NCBI GenBank assembly: GCA_018114805.1
Contig: CP073042.1
Coordinates: forward strand, 2,790,001-2,854,000
Direction: 5' to 3'
DNA from: Candidatus Streptomyces philanthi
GTDB taxonomy: Bacteria > Actinomycetota > Actinomycetes > Streptomycetales > Streptomycetaceae
Length of the DNA stretch: 64,000 nucleotides
Each line of letters starts with the position of its first letter. Positions within the stretch are counted from its first letter, which is position 1. Below, piece by piece: positions 45,866-55,191 of this stretch. Position numbers and translations under genes: made by a program. Under the pieces are notes generated by a model. It had not been told where the DNA came from. It made no database searches and saw nothing but the letters and a program-made list of their open reading frames with translations.

Positions 45866-46589
45866 CGCGTGACGTTCCTTCCTGAAACGGTCGGATCGCA
45901 ATGCCCACACAAGGCGACTTCCTGTCAGTGCGCGACTTCAGTGGGTGATTCGGGTGGCGGCTGTCACCCGGTTGGCCAGGCACCGCAGTACAGGCCGCGC
46001 TTCTCGGGCGTGGCTCACCTGGGATTGACAGGCGGGCATGCCGTCAGACAGGCCCCTGGACCATGCTGCTCGTCCTTGATCCTTCGATCTTGTTGGTAGC
46101 GCGCCGCCACGTTGACCTGGTCCGTGTCGCGAGCGCGATCTGTCGCCACGCCTGATCCGCCCGAGCGGTCCCGCCCCCGGTTCTCCCCGGGGTCCCTTCT
46201 CCGCATTGGCCTGCGGCCCGGGCCACTGAACGGCTCGGCGCCGGTTCGTTCCAGCGCGCTTTCCGTACGACGCGTGAGCGCGGTGCGTCGGTACGGCGTG
46301 CTTCCGTGAGCGTCCTCGTTCGCCTGGCCTTCGCCGCTGTTCGCCCTCCGCTCCGGTTTCCGCTCTGGTCTTCCTCCGGTTCCCGCTCTGGCTTCCGTAC
46401 CGATCCGCCCGGTCGGTTGGCCGGCCAACCGACCGCGTCCGCAGCGGCCTTGACCGGGGCGTTTCCCAGGGCCCCCGCCCCTTAGACCTTCCGGCGCCTG
46501 ACGGGTGCCGCTCCGCCGCCGAGCCCGCCGGGCTCCGCAGTGCGCCGGGCGGCGGCCGTCGCGCGCCCCACCCACGCGAAGGACCCGCC
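45866..46589. other. Intergenic with a perfect 26-base palindrome
   Basis: No gene supported; open frames are Arg-rich and unrelated to any family. It holds a 22-base imperfect direct repeat (CTCCGGTTTCCGCTCTGG and CTCCGGTTCCCGCTCTGG, about 46350-46395) and a palindrome with arms CGGTCGGTTGGCC / GGCCAACCGACCG at 46410-46435, 155 bases before the sulfatase start. Confidence 0.5.
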
Positions 46590-48071
46590 GTGCCCACCTC
46601 GCCCCAGCCCCACCCCGCCGAGCAGCCCCGGCCCAACCACTCCAACCAACCGTCCTCCGGCGAGCAGTTCAACGCGCGGCAGCCCGCGCCCACCGACGCC
46701 CTGCCGCCCAGCCAGTTGAGCCGGCGCGGCGACGCCCGGCACGCGCGCCGGGCGGTCGGGCCACGAGGACGCGGCGGAAGCCGAGTTCGAGGCCGCCACC
46801 GACCGCCGGTCGCGGCGGCCCAACATCCTGTTCATCCTGGCTGACGACCTCGGCTGGGCCGACCTGTCCTCGTACGGCTCCCCCGACATCCACACCCCGC
46901 ACCTGGACCGGCTCGCGCGCCAGGGCGTGCGGTTCACCCAGGCGTACTCCGGCTCGGCGACCTGCTCCCCCACCCGGTTCAGCCTCTACACCGGCCGCTA
47001 CCCGGGGCGTACCAAGGGCGGGCTCGCCGAGCCGATCGCCGACAAGAGCGTCGGGCTCGACCCGAACCACCCCACGATCGCCTCGCTGCTGCACGACGCC
47101 GGTTACACCACCGCGCTGATCGGCAAGTGGCACTGCGGCTACCTGCCCGACTACAGCCCCACCCGCTCCGGTTGGGACGAGTTCTTCGGCAACTTCGGCG
47201 GCGCCCTGGAGTACTACTCGAAGCTCGGGCTCAGCGGCGAGTACGACCTGTACGAGGGCGACGCCGAGTACAAGGACCTGCGGTACTACACCCGGATTCT
47301 GACGGAGCGCGCGAGCGAGTACGTACGGCGCGGGCACAGCGGGAAAGCGTGGCTGCTCAACCTCAACTTCACCACCCCGCACTGGCCGTGGATAGCCGAG
47401 GGCGACGAGGAGGAGAGCGCCCGGCTCACCGCCCGCATCAGGGCGGGTGAGAAGGGCGTGCTCAACCACCGCGAGGGCGGCTCGCTCGCCACGTACCGAC
47501 AGATGGTGCAGGACCTCGACGCGTCGGTCGGCACGGTGTTGGCCGCGCTGCGCGAGTCCGGCGAGGAGCACAACACCCTGGTGGTCTTCTCCAGCGACAA
47601 AGGCGGGGAGCGCTGGTCGTACCAGTAGCCGCTGTTCGGCAACAAGTTCACCCTCGAAGAGGGCGGCATCCGCGTCCCCAACCTCGTGCGCTGGCCCGCC
47701 CGGCTGCGCCGCCGCAACCAGGTCAGCCACGAGCCGGTGGCCTCGTACGACTGGACGGCGACGCTGCTTGAGATCGCGGGCGCCCGGCCGCACCCGGCCT
47801 ACCCGCTGGACGGCGTCAGCCTCGCCGGCTACCTGCTGCGCGGTGAACGGCTCGCGGAGCGCGACCTGTTCTGGCGGGTGCGGGGCGAGCGGGCGCTGCG
47901 TCGGGGCGACTGGAAGTACTACCGGGGCGCGGACGGCCGCGACAAGCTGTTCCACCTCACCAACGACCCCGGGAGCAGGCCAACCACGCCACGACGGACA
48001 GGGCGCGGCTGGCCCGGTTGCGCGACGCCTGGGAGAAGGTGGACGCGGGGCTGCTGCCGTACGAGGACTGA
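46590..48071 (+). pseudogene. Sulfatase, broken by TAG and two frameshifts
   Basis: Type I sulfatase: RRPNILFILADDLGWADLSS with the metal-binding Asp pair, and Cys-Ser-Pro-Thr-Arg in GSATCSPTRFSLYTGRYPG, the site converted to formylglycine. TTALIGKWHCG, NFTTPHWPW and PLFGNKFTLEEGGIRVP follow. Disruptions: a shift near 46750 between the start codon and the core, TAG at 47626-47628 where a Trp is expected (WSYQ-stop-PLFG), and a shift near 47975 before DAWEKVDAGLLPYED. The expected substrate class is sulfate or phosphonate esters. No sulfatase-maturating gene nearby. Confidence 0.8.
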
Positions 48072-48131
48072 GGCCGTACGGCGATCCCGGGGGCGGGCCC
48101 GGGGCGAGTCCAGTCCCGGGGGTCTTGGGGC

Positions 48132-48974
48132 CTACCCCACCACCGGCAGGTACTCTGACAGATCGGCGCGCTCGCCGCTGGCGCTGACCGTGCCCGCGTC
48201 CACCTCCCGCTCCCACACGGTGCGGCCCGCGGCGAGGCGGAGCCAGGTGAGCGCGTCGGTCTCCACCACGTTGGGCGGGGTGCCACGAGTGTGCCGGGGG
48301 CCCTGCACGCACTGCACCACCGCGAACGGCGGCACCCGCAGTTCGACCGAGCCGCCCGGCGCCCTGGCCGCGAGCGCGTCGGCCAGCAGCCGCGCGACCG
48401 TGGCCAGGGCCTGCCGGTCGTGGCTGATCGCGGTGCCGGTGGCGGCGGTCAGGTCGTCGCCGTGGACGACCAGTTCGAGAAGCCGGGTGACGAGGAAGTC
48501 GTTCACCGTCATCCGGCCGAACCGAGTGTTGACCAACTCGGTGCCGGCCGCGTCGGCCACCGCCTCGGCCAGCCGCGCGGCGGCGACGTCGTAGCGGTCG
48601 AGGAGTTCGGCGGGCTCGCCCGCCCCGGAGAGGTCGTCCGCCTCGGCGATGGTGACCTGGGCGATCTCGCCGGCCTGCGAGCCCAGCCAGTTCACGTAAC
48701 CGCGCAGGTCGAGGTCGGCGGTCGGGCCCCGGGGCGCCGGGTCGGCGGCGAGGCGGCGGGGCAGGGTCTCCATGCAGACGGCGATGTGCACGACCAACTG
48801 CCGCACCGTCCACGCTTCGAGCCGCGAGGGCGCGGCGAGCAGCGGGGTCGCGTCGGAGGCCGCGCACAGCACCGCGACCGCGTCCCGCACGGCCCGGACC
48901 TGACCGTCGAGCGCGGCCCGCACCTTCACGGGGTCGTAGCTACGGGCTCGGGGGGTACGCGAAGCGGAAGCCAT
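48132..48974 (-). CDS. Mycothiol-dependent maleylpyruvate isomerase/sterol-carrier-type protein
   Basis: 280 residues. The N-terminal DinB-like helical bundle has [20 protein letters not shown] with the metal-ligand His, and [11 protein letters not shown] with a second. A C-terminal SCP2-like domain follows ([36 protein letters not shown]). Known relatives bind Zn and mycothiol; the reaction here is unknown. First core gene after the accessory insertion. Confidence 0.85.
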   Translation of the reverse strand: MASASRTPRARSYDPVKVRAALDGQVRAVRDAVAVLCAASDATPLLAAPSRLEAWTVRQLVVHIAVCMETLPRRLAADPAPRGPTADLDLRGYVNWLGSQAGEIAQVTIAEADDLSGAGEPAELLDRYDVAAARLAEAVADAAGTELVNTRFGRMTVNDFLVTRLLELVVHGDDLTAATGTAISHDRQALATVARLLADALAARAPGGSVELRVPPFAVVQCVQGPRHTRGTPPNVVETDALTWLRLAAGRTVWEREVDAGTVSASGERADLSEYLPVVG

Positions 48975-49070
48975 GATCCACAGGGTAGAGCGTGCGCCCC
49001 CGCGCGGCTCGCGCCCGTACGCGCCCCGGCCCGCCCCTCACGCGCGGCTCACCGGGTGCTCACGCGCCGC

Positions 49071-51344
49071 TCAGGCCACCAGCGCCGGGATGGTCGCCTC
49101 GTGCGCCTCGCGCAGTTCCGTCAGCGGGACGCTGAACTGGCCCTGCACCTCCAGCGCGTCCCCGTCCACGACGCCGATGCGCGTGGCGGGCAGCCCGCGG
49201 GCGCCGCACATGTCGGTGAAGCGCAGCTCCTCGCTGCGCGGCACCGCCAAGACCGCGCGGCCCGCGGACTCCGAGAACAGCGCGACGAACGCGTCGTCGG
49301 TCGCGTCGCCGGAGGCGGCCAGACCCTCGGGCAGCACGATCCGGGCGCCCTTGCCGCCCCGCAGGCACGACTCGACCAGCGCCTGCACCAGGCCGCCGTC
49401 GGAGAGGTCGTGCGCCGCGTCGATCATGCCGTCGCGGGAGCCGGAGATCAGGATCTCGGCCAGCAGACGCTCCCGCTCCAGGTCAACCTTGGGCGGCAGC
49501 CCGCCCAGGTGGTCGTGGACGACCTGGGACCAGGCCGAGCCGCCGAACTCCTCGCGGGTGTCGCCGAGCAGGTAGAGCAACTGGCCCTCGGTGCCGAAGC
49601 CGATCGGCGTGCGGCGGGCCACGTCGTCGATGACACCGAGCACGGCGACCACCGGCGTCGGGTGGATGGCCGCCTCGCCGGTCTGGTTGTACAGTGAGAC
49701 GTTGCCGCCGGTCACCGGCGTGCCGAGCTGCTGGCAGCCGTCGGCCAGGCCATGGATGGCCTCCACGAACTGCCACATGACGGCCGGGTCCTCGGGCGAG
49801 CCGAAGTTCAGGCAGTCGGAGATCGCGAGCGGCCGGGCGCCGGCCGCGGCCACGTTGCGGTACGACTCGGCCAGCGCGAGCTGCGCGCCGGTGTACGGGT
49901 CGAGCTTGGTGTACCGGCCGTTGCCGTCCGTGGCGATGGCCACGCCGAGGCCGGTCTCCTCGCTGACCCGGATCATGCCGGAGTCCTCGGGCTGCGCCAG
50001 GACCGTGTTGCCCTGCACGAAGCGGTCGTACTGGTCGGTGACCCATGACTTGGACGCCTGGTTCGCCGACCCGACCAGCTTCAGGACCTGCTCGCGCAGC
50101 TCGTCCGCCGTACCCGGGCGGGGCAGCTTGCCCGCGTCGTCGGCCTGGAGCGCGTTCTGCCAGTCGGGACGCGCGTACGGGCGGTCGTAGACCGGGCCCT
50201 CGTGCGCGACCGTGCGCCGGTCCACGTCCACGATCTTCTCGCCGTGCCAGAAGATCTCCAGCCGGTCGCCGTCGGTGACCTCGCCGATGACGGTGGCCAG
50301 GACGTCCCACTTCTCGCAGATGGCGAGGAAGCGGTCCACCTTGTCCGGCTCCACGACCGCGCACATGCGCTCCTGCGACTCGCTCATGAGGATCTCCTCG
50401 GGCGAGAGCGTGGAGTCGCGCAGCGGCACGTCGTCCAGCGAGACGCGCATGCCGCCAGAGCCGTTGGAGGCCAACTCGGAGGTGGCGCAGGACAGGCCGG
50501 CCGCGCCCAGGTCCTGGATGCCGACGACCAGCTTCTCGGCGAACGCCTCCAGGGTGCACTCGATGAGCAGCTTCTCCTGGAACGGGTCGCCGACCTGGAC
50601 CGCCGGACGCTTGGACGGCTTCGAGTCGTCGAAGGTCTCGGAGGCCAGGATGGAGGCGCCGCCGATGCCGTCGCCGCCCGTGCGGGCGCCGTACAGGACG
50701 ATCTTGTTGCCGGTGCCGCTGGCCTTGGCCAGGTGGATGTCCTCGTGCCGCATCACGCCGATCGCCCCGGCGTTGACCAGCGGGTTGCCCTGGTAGCAGG
50801 CGTCGAAGACCAGCTCGCCGCCAATGTTCGGCAGGCCCAGGCAGTTGCCGTAGCCGCCGATGCCCGCGACGACGCCCGGCAGCACACGCTTGGTGTCCGG
50901 GTGGTCGGGGGCGCCCATCCGCAGCGGGTCCACGACCGCGACCGGGCGGGCGCCCATCGCGATGATGTCGCGCACGATGCCGCCGACGCCGGTGGCCGCG
51001 CCCTGGTACGGCTCGACGTACGAGGGGTGGTTGTGCGACTCGACCTTGAAAGTGACTGCGTACCCCTCGCCGATGTCCACGACGCCGGCGTTCTCACCGA
51101 TGCCCACCAGGAGCGCGTCGGTAGCGGGGGCCTTCTCGCCGAACTGGCGCAGGTGCACCTTGCTGCTCTTGTACGAGCAGTGCTCGGACCACATGACGGA
51201 GTACATGGCCAGCTCGGCGCCGGTCGGCCGGCGCCCGAGGATGTCCCGGACGCGCGCGTACTCGTCTTGCTTCAGGCCGAGTTCGGCCCAGGGCAGTTCG
51301 ACGTCGGGCGTCTCGCCCGCGTGCTTCACGGTGTCGAGGGTCAC
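49071..51344 (-). CDS. purL: Phosphoribosylformylglycinamidine synthase, large subunit
   Basis: 757 residues from GTG 51344, the start that best fits PurL ([16 protein letters not shown]...). The small-PurL type uses PurQ and PurS as separate subunits. [75 protein letters not shown] and [15 protein letters not shown] are all present. An in-frame ATG at 51431 overlaps the purQ stop and would add 29 residues. Operon purS-purQ-purL. Confidence 0.96.
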   Translation of the reverse strand: MTLDTVKHAGETPDVELPWAELGLKQDEYARVRDILGRRPTGAELAMYSVMWSEHCSYKSSKVHLRQFGEKAPATDALLVGIGENAGVVDIGEGYAVTFKVESHNHPSYVEPYQGAATGVGGIVRDIIAMGARPVAVVDPLRMGAPDHPDTKRVLPGVVAGIGGYGNCLGLPNIGGELVFDACYQGNPLVNAGAIGVMRHEDIHLAKASGTGNKIVLYGARTGGDGIGGASILASETFDDSKPSKRPAVQVGDPFQEKLLIECTLEAFAEKLVVGIQDLGAAGLSCATSELASNGSGGMRVSLDDVPLRDSTLSPEEILMSESQERMCAVVEPDKVDRFLAICEKWDVLATVIGEVTDGDRLEIFWHGEKIVDVDRRTVAHEGPVYDRPYARPDWQNALQADDAGKLPRPGTADELREQVLKLVGSANQASKSWVTDQYDRFVQGNTVLAQPEDSGMIRVSEETGLGVAIATDGNGRYTKLDPYTGAQLALAESYRNVAAAGARPLAISDCLNFGSPEDPAVMWQFVEAIHGLADGCQQLGTPVTGGNVSLYNQTGEAAIHPTPVVAVLGVIDDVARRTPIGFGTEGQLLYLLGDTREEFGGSAWSQVVHDHLGGLPPKVDLERERLLAEILISGSRDGMIDAAHDLSDGGLVQALVESCLRGGKGARIVLPEGLAASGDATDDAFVALFSESAGRAVLAVPRSEELRFTDMCGARGLPATRIGVVDGDALEVQGQFSVPLTELREAHEATIPALVA

Positions 51345-51427
51345 GCTCGGTCGCTCCTTCGCGCCACAGGGCCAGACGCTGGGGTAGGGAATCTCAGTCG
51401 CTCCCTCGGCTGTTCCGGTGTCGAGCG

Positions 51428-52108
51428 TCATGCGGAGACCAACTTCTTCAAGATCGAGGTGAAGAAACCCAGGCCGTCGGTGCCGCCGGTGGCAACCTGC
51501 GGGTCCACCGCGTGCTCCGGGTGCGGCATCAAGCCGACGACGTTGCCGGCGGAGTTGGTGATGCCGGCGATGTCGCGCAGCGAGCCGTTGGGGTTGACGT
51601 CCAGGTAACGGAAGACGACCCGGCCCTCCGCCTCCAACTCGTCGACCGTGCGCGCGTCCGCGACGAACTGACCGTCGATGTTCTTCAGCGGGATCTGGAT
51701 CTCCTGGCCGGCCGCGAACTCGGTCGTCCAGGCGGTGTTCACGTTCTCGACCCGCAACTTCTGGTCGCGGCAGACGAAGTGCAGATGGTTGTTCTGCAGC
51801 ATCGCGCCCGGCAGCAGATGCGTCTCGGTAAGAACCTGGAATCCGTTGCAGATACCCAGGACCGGCATGCCCGCCTTGGCCTGTTCGGCGATCGATTCCA
51901 TCACCGGCGAGAAGCGGGAGATCGCTCCGGCCCTGAGATAGTCGCCATACGAGAAGCCGCCGGGCAACACCACGGCGTCGACCTGATGAAGATCCTTGTC
52001 TCGGTGCCACAGCGGCACGGCCTCAAGACCCGCGATACGGACCGCGCGCTCAGTGTCGCGGTCGTCGAGAGTGCCCGGGAACGTGACAACTCCCACGCGT
52101 GCGGTCAC
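51428..52108 (-). CDS. purQ: Phosphoribosylformylglycinamidine synthase, glutaminase subunit
   Basis: 226 residues from GTG 52108, overlapping the purS stop (GTGA). Class I glutamine amidotransferase: nucleophile Cys in [12 protein letters not shown], catalytic His/Glu in [30 protein letters not shown] is typical of PurQ. Supplies ammonia to PurL. Confidence 0.97.
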   Translation of the reverse strand: MTARVGVVTFPGTLDDRDTERAVRIAGLEAVPLWHRDKDLHQVDAVVLPGGFSYGDYLRAGAISRFSPVMESIAEQAKAGMPVLGICNGFQVLTETHLLPGAMLQNNHLHFVCRDQKLRVENVNTAWTTEFAAGQEIQIPLKNIDGQFVADARTVDELEAEGRVVFRYLDVNPNGSLRDIAGITNSAGNVVGLMPHPEHAVDPQVATGGTDGLGFFTSILKKLVSA

Positions 52109-52350
52109 GACTCGACCTTTACGACGAAGTCCTCAATGACGGTGTTCGCGAGGAACATTTCCGCCATCTCGCGGATACGGGCGAGGGCATCGTCGTCGAC
52201 CGGTCCCTCCACCTCAAGTTCAAAGCGCTTGCCCTGACGTACGTCGGAGATCCCCTCGAAGCCCAGGCGGGGCAGCGCGCGCTGCACGGCCTGGCCCTGC
52301 GGGTCAAGGATCTCGGGCTTGAGCATGACGTCGACTACGACGCGTGCCAC
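52105..52350 (-). CDS. purS: Phosphoribosylformylglycinamidine synthase subunit PurS
   Basis: 81 residues from GTG 52350 after [25 protein letters not shown] and [20 protein letters not shown] are the PurS signature. Bridges PurQ and PurL. First gene of the purSQL operon. Confidence 0.95.
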   Translation of the reverse strand: MARVVVDVMLKPEILDPQGQAVQRALPRLGFEGISDVRQGKRFELEVEGPVDDDALARIREMAEMFLANTVIEDFVVKVES

Positions 52351-52705
52351 TGGCACTCCCGGTGGTGTGGTGCGGCTGTGAGTTCTGGAGAGCGACCCCC
52401 AGGGACCCGAAGGAAGATGACATAACCCTATCATCACTGCAAAATCTACGCGCATAGATAAGGTGAACCCCCGGTCACGTTTATGCATCGGGGGTGTCGA
52501 GCCCTGGGGGAAATAGAGGGAAAACGTATCGTCCGGATTGCACGGGGACACGCGGACAGAATTACCGGGGCTTCACAATGCAATGCCCACCGCTGTACAA
52601 ATGAAAAAGCATTGATCCCTGACCTCCGGAACCCATGCACCGCGGCACGTCAACTGGCGGCAGCCAGTGACGGCCAGGCGATGCAGCCCGAAAGGACCGA
52701 TATCC
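52351..52705. other. Divergent purS-lsr2 intergenic region
   Basis: 355 bases, noticeably less GC-rich than the surroundings. It must hold the purSQL and lsr2 promoters. I see no riboswitch fold and cannot fix -10/-35 boxes. Confidence 0.5.
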
Positions 52706-53023
52706 GTGGCACAGCGTGTAGTGGTCACAGTCTCTGACGACATCGATGGCGGAGAAGCCTCGGAAACGGTCACGTTCGGTCTCGACGGCAGGTCGTACGA
52801 GATCGATCTCAACTCTGCCAATGCGAAGAAACTGCGCGGCACCCTCGCCCCGTACGTCAAGGCGGGCCGCAAGCGGTCCCTCTCCGGCAAGACCTACCGG
52901 CGCACCGCCGTCGCCCCCGACCCGGCCACCGTGCGGGCCTGGGCCCAGTCACACGGCATGGAGGTGCCGCCACGGGGCCGCATCCCCAAGAAGGTGTACG
53001 AAGCCTTCAACGCGGCGAACTGA
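52706..53023 (+). CDS. lsr2: Lsr2-type nucleoid-associated protein
   Basis: 105 residues from GTG 52706. The N-terminal dimer/oligomer domain has VVVTVSDDIDGGEASETVTF, GLDGRSYEIDLNSANAKKLR and YVKAGRK; the C-terminal DNA-binding domain has ATVRAWAQSHG and the AT-hook-like PPRGRIPK. Lsr2 binds AT-rich DNA and silences acquired genes in actinobacteria. The C terminus (KKVYEAFNAAN) is the usual length. Own terminator downstream. Confidence 0.95.
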   Translation: MAQRVVVTVSDDIDGGEASETVTFGLDGRSYEIDLNSANAKKLRGTLAPYVKAGRKRSLSGKTYRRTAVAPDPATVRAWAQSHGMEVPPRGRIPKKVYEAFNAAN

Positions 53024-53036
53024 TCGAAGTCCCTCC

Positions 53037-53070
53037 GCTCCGGGGCGGGCGTCCGCGCCGGCCCCGGAGC
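53037..53070 (+). terminator. Terminator of lsr2
   Basis: Perfect arms GCTCCGGGGC and GCCCCGGAGC, 14-base loop, 14 bases past the lsr2 stop. Confidence 0.75.
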
Positions 53071-53261
53071 GAAATCCCTCCCCACCCGCCTCCCACCCAC
53101 TCGCTCGGCCAGTCGGTCGGTTGCGGAAGCGTCCTCGGGGTGGCCGGGGAGACCCATGCGAGGCGCCCGCGCGCACCGAGTTGCGTCGCACCCCCATTGA
53201 TCCGCTAGAGTCTGGAGTACGCTGAAGGGCACGGGCCGAAAAGCCCGGAACTTCGATCATG

Positions 53262-53335
53262 CGGGTGTAGCTCAGTAGTAGAGCGCCCCCTTTTCAAGGG
53301 GGAGGCGCAGTGTGCGATCCCTGTAACAAGCTCCA
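53262..53335 (+). tRNA. Degenerate tRNA-like gene
   Basis: The 5' half is a good tRNA: GCGGGTG acceptor strand, TA, D stem GCTC/GAGC, anticodon stem CCCCC/GGGGG with loop TTTTCAA (anticodon TTC). The 3' half is damaged: no canonical TTCGA T loop, and TAACAAGC where CACCCGC would be needed, although GC-T-CCA closes it. The 5' end resembles tRNA-Gly(CCC/TCC). Probably a pseudo-tRNA or a tRNA with sequence errors. Confidence 0.5.
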
Positions 53336-53408
53336 CTGATCAACCGACGCATTCGGGTCAGGTACAGTGGTAACCGCGCCGATGAGTGAAAGCTCATCGG
53401 TCGCAAAC

Positions 53409-53481
53409 GCGGACGTGGCTCAGTTGGTAGAGCATCACCTTGCCAAGGTGAGGGTCGCGAGTTCGAATCTCGTCGTCCGCT
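53409..53481 (+). tRNA. tRNA-Gly (anticodon GCC)
   Basis: Acceptor GCGGACG/CGTCCGC, anticodon stem CACCT/AGGTG with loop TGCCA (full loop TTGCCAA, anticodon GCC), T loop TTCGAAT. A TACAGT box at about 53363 could be its -10. Confidence 0.93.
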
Positions 53482-53849
53482 CAGTGAATATGCCGAAGGC
53501 TCCGATCATTACGGTCGGGGCGTTCGTCATATGTCATCGCGCGCTATTCGTGACCGCTCCGGACTCCCCCGTCCCGCCCCCGTCCCACCGGCGAGCACGC
53601 GGTCGTCCGCCGTCCTCCGCGCGGGTTCGCTACGCCACTCGGGGGCCGGACCACCACCGGGACTGCCCCGCTTCCGCACCGCCCGGAGTGCGGGACGATG
53701 CGGCCCGGAGTGTGTGGCGATGACCACAACGTCGTGCTCCCCGACCAGCGATACCGGGCCGGCGGGCGGTCGCATGGCACTCGGGTGCTTCGCTTGTCCG
53801 AAACGTTGGCTATAGTAGGACCCTCACACAGCGGAAACGCGCAGTCCGT
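53482..53849. other. Spacer between the two tRNA-Gly genes
   Basis: 368 bases, no gene supported. TATAGT at 53811-53816 is a likely -10 box for the second tRNA-Gly; no clear -35. Confidence 0.5.
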
Positions 53850-53922
53850 GCGGACGTAGCTCAGTTGGTAGAGCGCAACCTTGCCAAGGTTGAGGTCGCG
53901 AGTTCGAGCCTCGTCGTCCGCT
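53850..53922 (+). tRNA. tRNA-Gly (anticodon GCC), second copy
   Basis: Acceptor GCGGACG/CGTCCGC, anticodon stem CAACC/GGTTG with loop TTGCCAA, T loop TTCGAGC. Differs from the first copy in the anticodon stem and several other positions. Confidence 0.95.
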
Positions 53923-53926
53923 CAGC

Positions 53927-53963
53927 GACGAAGGCCCCCTGTCATCGACCGGGGGCCTTCGTC
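53927..53963 (+). terminator. Terminator of the second tRNA-Gly
   Basis: Perfect arms GACGAAGGCCCCC and GGGGGCCTTCGTC, 11-base loop, directly after the tRNA. Confidence 0.8.
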
Positions 53964-53980
53964 ATGCCCGGGCACTGGCC

Positions 53981-54010
53981 GGGTGCCGGCCCGACGGCGG
54001 GCCGGCACCC
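53981..54010 (-). terminator. Terminator of purC
   Basis: Perfect arms GGGTGCCGGCCC and GGGCCGGCACCC, 6-base loop, 13 bases beyond the purC stop. Confidence 0.75.
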
Positions 54011-54022
54011 TGGCCGAGACGG

Positions 54023-54937
54023 TCAGGACCAGGTCAGACCCGTGAGCCGCTCGTACGCCTCGACGTACTTCGCGCGGGTCTGCTCGATGACCTCGGTGGG
54101 CAGCGGCGGCGGGGGCAGTTCGCCGGTGCGGTCCCAGCCGGAGGCCGGCGAGGTGAGCCAGTCGCGGATGAACTGCTTGTCGAAGGAAGGGTGGTCGCGG
54201 CCGGGCTGCCACTGGTCGGCGGGCAAGAACCGGGAGGAGTCCGGGGTCAGCGCCTCGTCGGCGAGGACCAGCCGCTCGCCGTCGTAGCCGAACTCGAACT
54301 TGGTGTCGGCCAGGATGATGCCGCGCTCGCGGGCGATGTCGCGGCCCCGACTGTACAGGGCGAGGGTGGCCTGTCGCAGCTCCGCGGCGCTCTCGGCGCC
54401 GACCTGGCGGGCGACCTCCTCGTAGCTGACGTTCTCGTCGTGGTCGCCGACGGCGGCCTTGGTCGCCGGGGTGAAGATCGCGGCGGGCAGCTCGGAGCCG
54501 TTGTCCAGCCCCTCGGGCAGGGCGAGGCCGCAGACGGTGCGGTTCTCCGCGTACTCCCGCAGGCCCGAGCCGGCCAGGTAGCCGCGCGCGACGCACTCCA
54601 CCGGGGCCATCCGCAGCGCCGTGCACACCACGGTGCGGCCGGCCCAGTCGGCGGGGGCCCCGGTCGGGAGGTCGTCCGGGGTGTCGCAGGCCCGCACCAC
54701 GTGGTTGGGCATGAGGTCGGCGAGCTGGTCGAACCACCACAGGGAGAGCTGGGTGAGGACCCGGCCCTTGTCCGGGATCTCGCTGGGCAGCACCCAGTCG
54801 TACGCGGAGATCCGGTCGCTGGCGACCATCACCAGCTCGCCCGCCGCGTTCTGGTACAGCTCACGGACCTTTCCGGTGTGCAGATGCTCAAGCCCGGGCA
54901 CCCGCACGGGCTCGGGCTTCTCGACGAATCCGGACAC
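54023..54937 (-). CDS. purC: Phosphoribosylaminoimidazole-succinocarboxamide synthase (SAICAR synthetase)
   Basis: 304 residues from GTG 54937 after GGAGGA. Joins CAIR with aspartate using ATP. LHTGKVRELYQNAAGELVMV, ASDRISAYDWVLPSEIPDKG, VECVARGYLAGSGLREY, GIILADTKFEFGYDGE and DQWQPGRDHPSFDKQFIRDW are diagnostic. Intact. Confidence 0.97.
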   Translation of the reverse strand: MSGFVEKPEPVRVPGLEHLHTGKVRELYQNAAGELVMVASDRISAYDWVLPSEIPDKGRVLTQLSLWWFDQLADLMPNHVVRACDTPDDLPTGAPADWAGRTVVCTALRMAPVECVARGYLAGSGLREYAENRTVCGLALPEGLDNGSELPAAIFTPATKAAVGDHDENVSYEEVARQVGAESAAELRQATLALYSRGRDIARERGIILADTKFEFGYDGERLVLADEALTPDSSRFLPADQWQPGRDHPSFDKQFIRDWLTSPASGWDRTGELPPPPLPTEVIEQTRAKYVEAYERLTGLTWS

Positions 54938-55191
54938 GGTTCCTCCCGGTGGGTTGGTCCAAGAGCCTCGATTCTCGCGTATCGGACCGGGCGGGGCCGA
55001 CGTGGGCCCGGTAGCCGAGCACTGTGGCGGTCGCGAGGGCGTGGCGGTCGCCGCCGGGCGGGGTACGGGAGCGCCGCTGGTCAGGGGCGGTGAGGAGCCG
55101 ATCCGGGGGCCGTGCGCAGTGGTGGACCGGGGCCGGGGCGGCGGCCGGTGACGCGGTCGGTCGCGCTGCGCTGGCCGGGTTGGCCGCGCGG

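Noticed and set aside
43848..46099. Plus-strand frames overlapping the DHFR-like and secreted-protein genes
   Set aside because: Antisense shadows; the minus-strand frames carry recognisable motifs and a signal peptide.
45938..46693. 251-residue minus-strand frame between the secreted protein and the sulfatase
   Set aside because: Arg/Gly-rich low-complexity translation, no ribosome site, overlaps the sulfatase start and a palindrome.
52351..52705. Possible purine riboswitch upstream of purS
   Set aside because: No three-way junction or conserved loop bases could be found; only AT-richer sequence is seen.
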